The notes below the pieces were generated by a model, which saw only the letters and a program-made list of their open reading frames with translations, made no database searches and was not told the DNA's origin. From positions 1 through 26,301 of the forward strand of contig QNCH01000002.1 of assembly GCA_003645745.1 (NCBI GenBank): a DNA stretch of 26,301 nucleotides, given 5' to 3'. Shown in pieces: positions 24,378 to 26,301 of the stretch. This DNA comes from Candidatus Omnitrophota bacterium. GTDB lineage: Bacteria; Omnitrophota; Gorgyraeia; B26-G9. The stretch's first letter is position 1. Every line of letters starts with the position of its first letter. The translations under genes were made by a program, and so were the position numbers.

Positions 24378-25556
24378 TTAGGATTTAGCAATCGCTGTGT
24401 CTAAAATTTCCATAGCTTGATCAATTTCTTGCTTTTTCACAGTTAAAGCAGGCATAATGCGCAATACTTTTTTCTGTGTACAATTAATCAGCAATTTTTT
24501 TGAGAAACAATAATCAGCAACTTTCTGCGCTCCCACAATCAATTCAACGCCAATCATCAACCCCATGCCTCTAACCTCTTTGATCGCAGGGTACTTGCTA
24601 CGTAATCTTAATAACTCTCCACGCAAGTAATCTCCCATTTGCTGCGCATTAAGCAAAAGCCGTTCCTTTTTAATTGCTTCAAAAACAGCCAAGCCTGCAG
24701 CGCAGGCAAAAGGACTGCCGCCAAAAGTCGAAGCATGCATACCTTTTACTAAAATTCCTGAAATCTTTTTTTGCGTTACCATTGCGCCAATAGGCACACC
24801 TCCACCTAAACTTTTAGCTAAAGTCATTATGTCCGGCTCAATACCATAATTCTGATAACAAAACATCTGTCCTGTCCTGCCCATACCTGTCTGCACTTCA
24901 TCAAAAACAAGCAAAATATTTTTCTGATTACAAAAATCCCGCAAAAATGTTACATAATCTCTATCTGCTACTCTAATCCCGCCTTCCCCCTGAATTAACT
25001 CTATAATCACCGCCGCTGTTTTATCAGTAACTGCTTCTACCAAAGCCTGCCTATCATTAAAAGGGACAGACTTAAAACCCTGCGGCAAAGGGCCTATGCC
25101 TAAATGCAATTTATCCTGCCCAGTCGCTGCAGTACAAGCCAATGTCCTGCCATGGAAAGAATCCCGCATACTGATTATTTCATACCTACGAGGACTGCCA
25201 AAAAGCCTGATTAACTTAAAAGCAGCTTCATTTGCCTCTGCACCGGAATTGCAGAAAAAAACCTTTCCGTTAAAAGAATTCAGGCTAATAGATTTCGCGA
25301 GCTTGCCCTGCAAAGCATTATAATAATTATTCGGCACATGAATCACTTTATTAACCTGACTTCTTATAGCTTTAACCACACGGGGATGGCAATGCCCCAG
25401 TCCGCTTACTGCCCAACCAGGGAAAAAATCAAGATACATTTTGCCGTCTTCAGACCAAACCCAGCTCCCCTTAGCTTTAACCACTGATAATTTACTCCGG
25501 GTATAATTACCAATTACATAATTATTAAATAATTCAACTATATCTTCTCTATACAT
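24378..25556 (-). CDS. argD: Acetylornithine aminotransferase
   Basis: ArgD is a class III PLP aminotransferase converting N-acetylglutamate semialdehyde to N-acetylornithine with glutamate. Motifs: GWAVSGLGHCHPRV (47-60), FCNSGAEANEAA (101-112), the SFHGRTL PLP/substrate loop (133-139), FDEVQTGMGRTG (218-229), and the PLP-binding K248 in TLAKSLGGG; TFGGSPFACAA follows. The 392-aa length is standard. GAGGT lies 7 nt before the ATG. It is separated from argB by 326 nt of repeats but closely linked to argF. Some ArgD enzymes also serve in lysine synthesis; the arg context favours arginine here. Confidence 0.96.
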   Translation of the reverse strand: MYREDIVELFNNYVIGNYTRSKLSVVKAKGSWVWSEDGKMYLDFFPGWAVSGLGHCHPRVVKAIRSQVNKVIHVPNNYYNALQGKLAKSISLNSFNGKVFFCNSGAEANEAAFKLIRLFGSPRRYEIISMRDSFHGRTLACTAATGQDKLHLGIGPLPQGFKSVPFNDRQALVEAVTDKTAAVIIELIQGEGGIRVADRDYVTFLRDFCNQKNILLVFDEVQTGMGRTGQMFCYQNYGIEPDIMTLAKSLGGGVPIGAMVTQKKISGILVKGMHASTFGGSPFACAAGLAVFEAIKKERLLLNAQQMGDYLRGELLRLRSKYPAIKEVRGMGLMIGVELIVGAQKVADYCFSKKLLINCTQKKVLRIMPALTVKKQEIDQAMEILDTAIAKS

Positions 25557-25882
25557 ATTACTACCTCTTTAATTTTGGCTTAACTTTTTAGGCTCTTTCA
25601 CAAAATTTGTGGGTTAATTTTCGTCTTTTCCTTGTTTTTAAAAAACCGTAGGATACGGGCATGCCAAGACCATTACCAGAAATCAAAAAAATTATTTAAA
25701 ATTTCCCTGCTTCATTCACCGATTACAATAATTTTTTGATTCACAATTCACAATTTTTTGCCTCAAAATTAATTCTTTTTTTAATTGTCAATTGATAATT
25801 GTCAATACTTCCCTGGACAGGCATGCCTGTCCAGCTGTGCGGGGAAACCCTACAGGTTCATTTTGCTGCCCACAAATTTTAT
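25557..25882. other. Repeat-rich gap between argB and argD
   Basis: No gene is seen. The gap contains CACAAAATTTGTGGG (near 25600-25614, a short palindrome) and a TCGTCTTTT block shared with 4750-4830. It also holds TCACCGATTA (25716-25725), two near-identical CAATTGATAATTGTCAATA-type AT repeats (about 25786-25807), a 22-bp perfect palindrome (25813-25834), CCTACAGGTT (25850-25859), and CCCACAAATTTTATTCAGG next to the argB stop. This could hold a promoter for argD-argF-argG; none is identifiable with confidence. Confidence 0.65.
25813..25834. repeat. Perfect 22-bp palindrome
   Basis: The sequence is its own reverse complement from 25813 to 25834, with core GGACAGGCATGCCTGTCC. CAGGCCTG-type relatives lie near 5030-5071. 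It lies 48 nt downstream of the argB stop and 257 nt upstream of the argD start. Confidence 0.85.
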
Positions 25883-26301
25883 TCAGGAAGCATTTTTTAT
25901 AATTTCAGTACCAACACCTTTATCTGTATAAACCTCAGAAAGCAAAGCATGCGACATCTGCGCATTAATTATATGTGTTTTACTCACTCCGTTTTCAACC
26001 GCGTAAATGCAGGCATTAGCTTTAGGAATCATTCCAGAGCGCACTATATGAGAAGCAATCATCTCTTTGAGCTGGCTGACACTTACAGTGGAAAGCAAAG
26101 TCTCAGGATTCTCAGATTCCTGCATTATGCCGCACACATTTGTTAAAAGCGCTAATTTTTCCGCGTCCATTGCCGCGGCAATCTCAGCAGCCACAGTGTC
26201 CGCGTTCAAATTATAAACTTCATCATTATCGCCTACTCCTAAAGGAGCAATCACCGGAATAATTTTCGCACGCAGCAGGCTAAAAATCAAATTTTTATCA
26301 A
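25883..26301 (-). CDS. argB: Acetylglutamate kinase, C-terminal part (runs off the window)
   Basis: ArgB phosphorylates N-acetylglutamate, the second step of arginine synthesis. Only about the last 139 codons are inside the window. The frame stays open to the edge (DKNLIFSLL...), so an apparent start at 26290 is internal. Visible family features are IPVIAPLGVGDNDEVYNLNADTVAAEIA (substrate and nucleotide site), EKLALLTNVCGIM, SGMIPKANACIYAVENGV (the Lys-containing ATP loop) and a GVGTEII C-terminus. These match the amino-acid kinase fold. The gene is upstream of argD in transcription order. Whether it has the N-terminal helix linked to arginine feedback cannot be seen. Confidence 0.94.
   Translation of the reverse strand, partial: DKNLIFSLLRAKIIPVIAPLGVGDNDEVYNLNADTVAAEIAAAMDAEKLALLTNVCGIMQESENPETLLSTVSVSQLKEMIASHIVRSGMIPKANACIYAVENGVSKTHIINAQMSHALLSEVYTDKGVGTEIIKNAS

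Overview
The window is AT-rich bacterial DNA, roughly one third G+C by eye. Every confident gene, including three tRNAs, is on the minus strand, so transcription runs from high to low coordinates. The protein set is that of a Gram-negative-type bacterium: a beta-barrel outer-membrane protein ending in Phe, PilT, and FtsQ/FtsA with MurB/Ddl. The large exported protein with a C-terminal CFI-box and the very repeat-rich intergenic DNA suggest an uncultured lineage such as candidate phylum Omnitrophota. That placement is an inference from gene content; there is no rRNA or other phylogenetic marker here.

Layout in the direction of transcription. (1) 26301-22278: arginine biosynthesis, argB (5' end outside the window), argD, argF and argG. 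The last three are tightly packed, and argG has a TTG start overlapping the argF stop. (2) 22195-17199: an unknown HTH-like protein, the Mg2+ transporter MgtE, a DUF5752-like protein with an internal duplication, a TreT-type GT4 trehalose synthase, and the rRNA 2'-O-methyltransferase RlmB. (3) 17130-15568: a small membrane-anchored protein, a small secreted protein, and tRNA-Pro(TGG), tRNA-Arg(TCT) and tRNA-His(GTG). (4) 15487-14393: a nitronate monooxygenase/FabK-like flavoprotein with a Cys cluster. (5) 13760-9183: a shortened division and cell-wall cluster, murB-ddl-ftsQ-ftsA, without murC or murG on one side or ftsZ on the other. (6) 8941-158: pilT, a trxB gene interrupted by an in-frame TGA, a TraF/FadL-like outer-membrane protein, a large exported CFI-box protein, and mnmA.

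The most unusual feature is the intergenic DNA. A hairpin family, called P1 here, occurs about twelve times between positions 123 and 19471. It appears as minimal 29-nt hairpins with 11-bp arms and as 155-185-nt near-palindromes with terminal inverted repeats of about 23 bp and a GC-rich inner stem. The inner stem shows paired (compensatory) changes between copies. Most copies lie within about 20 nt downstream of a stop codon or a tRNA 3' end, and one supplies a gene's stop codon. P1 looks like a non-autonomous mobile element or REP/BIME-like family; no transposase is in the window. Other dispersed palindromes and short motifs (P2, P3, a CCCACARATTTT block and a TCACCGATTA 10-mer) fill the remaining gaps. 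The arg block, 20-26 kb, has no P1 copies.
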